Positions 63,434 through 64,000 of a stretch of DNA of 64,000 bases are shown here, piece after piece. Numbering within the stretch: position 1 is the stretch's first letter; every line of letters begins with the position of its first letter. The notes under the pieces are model-generated. The model worked only from the letters and a program-made list of their open reading frames with translations, had not been told where the DNA came from and did no database searches. This DNA is from Prochilodus magdalenae (Eukaryota > Chordata > Actinopteri > Characiformes > Prochilodontidae). A program made the translations under genes and the position numbers. Location: assembly GCA_024036415.1 (NCBI GenBank), contig JAMWET010006982.1, positions 420,001 to 484,000 on the forward strand, given 5' to 3'.

Positions 63434-63641
63434 TTAGGAGGTCAGGTAGGTGTCGAACAGTGGCGTGACTGTGCCATCCTTCCACTCAACGAGGATTTCG
63501 CCACGCTGGATGGAGGGGGATCTGGGGGGTCTCATTGGGTGTTTGGTCAGAGGAGCTCTCTCACTGGAAACTGGTGATCCAGGCTGACTGACAGTTTCGT
63601 TTGCAGAGTATGATTTCAGAACCACAACAGTTTTCCTCCTT
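63434..63641 (-). CDS. Probable last coding exon of an unidentified neighbouring gene
   Basis: On the minus strand an acceptor-like CTTTTGCTTCCAG precedes an open frame of 68 codons ending in TAA (63436-63434). The frame starts RRKTVVVLKSYSANE, has a Ser/Pro-rich middle (SQPGSPVSS, RPPRSPS) and ends GEILVEWKDGTVTPLFD followed by a few residues. Base composition is clearly richer in GC than the flanks and the wording is protein-like rather than low complexity. No family is recognised. If real, the gene runs right to left with its other exons beyond position 64,000. It could instead be a conserved non-coding segment or a chance frame. Confidence 0.4.
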
Positions 63642-64000
63642 CTGGAAGCAAAAGCATTGAAGTTAAATAAACTGCTTGGTGAACAAAACAAATCACTTTT
63701 TATTATTCACAATTTTGCTTTTACCTCAACATTGTTCCGAGACATCTAAAAGAAAGCTATGAGGTGAATGTAGATTAATAAGTAACACAACTTTGTTCTC
63801 ACCAATGGCTATCTTTTAAAATGCATGGCTGAACCATCATGCATTGCCTTTGAGTAACCTGCAATAAATCTACTTATGTGCTGCTTATGGGATACTATAT
63901 TGCATAGCATTGGAAAGTGGACAAAAGCGCACTCAGCTTGCCCACTCACTCAGCTAAAAACAGTTGTATCAACCATCTCTCCTTATCTTTGTCCAAACAT

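Overview
This window is nuclear DNA of a vertebrate, almost certainly a teleost fish. It is AT-rich and intron-bearing, carries many decayed DNA transposons and LINE pieces of types common in fish, and has long AT, CTAT, ATT and CA microsatellites. The transposon mix would suit an otophysan, but that is only an impression. No bacterial or viral genes, CRISPR array, rRNA or tRNA were seen.

The one clear gene is a complete six-exon aquaglyceroporin, aquaporin-3 (aqp3), on the + strand at 38,908-47,472. Its exons (108, 127, 138, 107, 218 and 178 coding bases) join into an uninterrupted 291-residue protein. Both NPA motifs and the glycerol-channel aspartate are present. Intron 1 is 6.6 kb and holds a relic transposon. 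Introns 2 to 5 are short, and intron 3 appears to be a 117-bp GC-AG intron. A TATA-like box lies about 100 bp upstream of the ATG, and poly(A) signals lie 1.0-1.4 kb past the stop.

Positions 1-38,800 hold no gene that I can support. They are a field of transposon remains: an internally deleted Tc1 (1,260-1,791), a LINE 3' end running into a CTAT microsatellite (about 2,990-3,749), at least six pieces of one decayed Tc1/mariner-like family, a near full-length dead Tc1 (15,573-16,762), a LINE reverse-transcriptase relic on the minus strand (about 16,980-18,440), a piggyBac-type MITE with TTAA flanks (20,009-20,236), a decayed LINE (about 23,370-25,020), and a Tc1/mariner-type MITE (29,042-29,323) next to a 151-bp AT tract.

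Downstream of aqp3 (48.9-64 kb) the sequence is mostly unannotatable. Its most striking structure is a fold-back element at 51,959-53,250 with arms of about 510-530 bp. A minus-strand open segment at 63,434-63,641 looks like the last coding exon of a neighbouring gene that continues past the right edge. I do not recognise its product.

No new multigene system is visible. The most useful observations are peculiarities of aqp3 (GC-AG intron, a four-unit TTAGGG run just inside intron 1, loss of the loop-C glycosylation site and of several reported metal/pH-sensing residues) and the long fold-back element.
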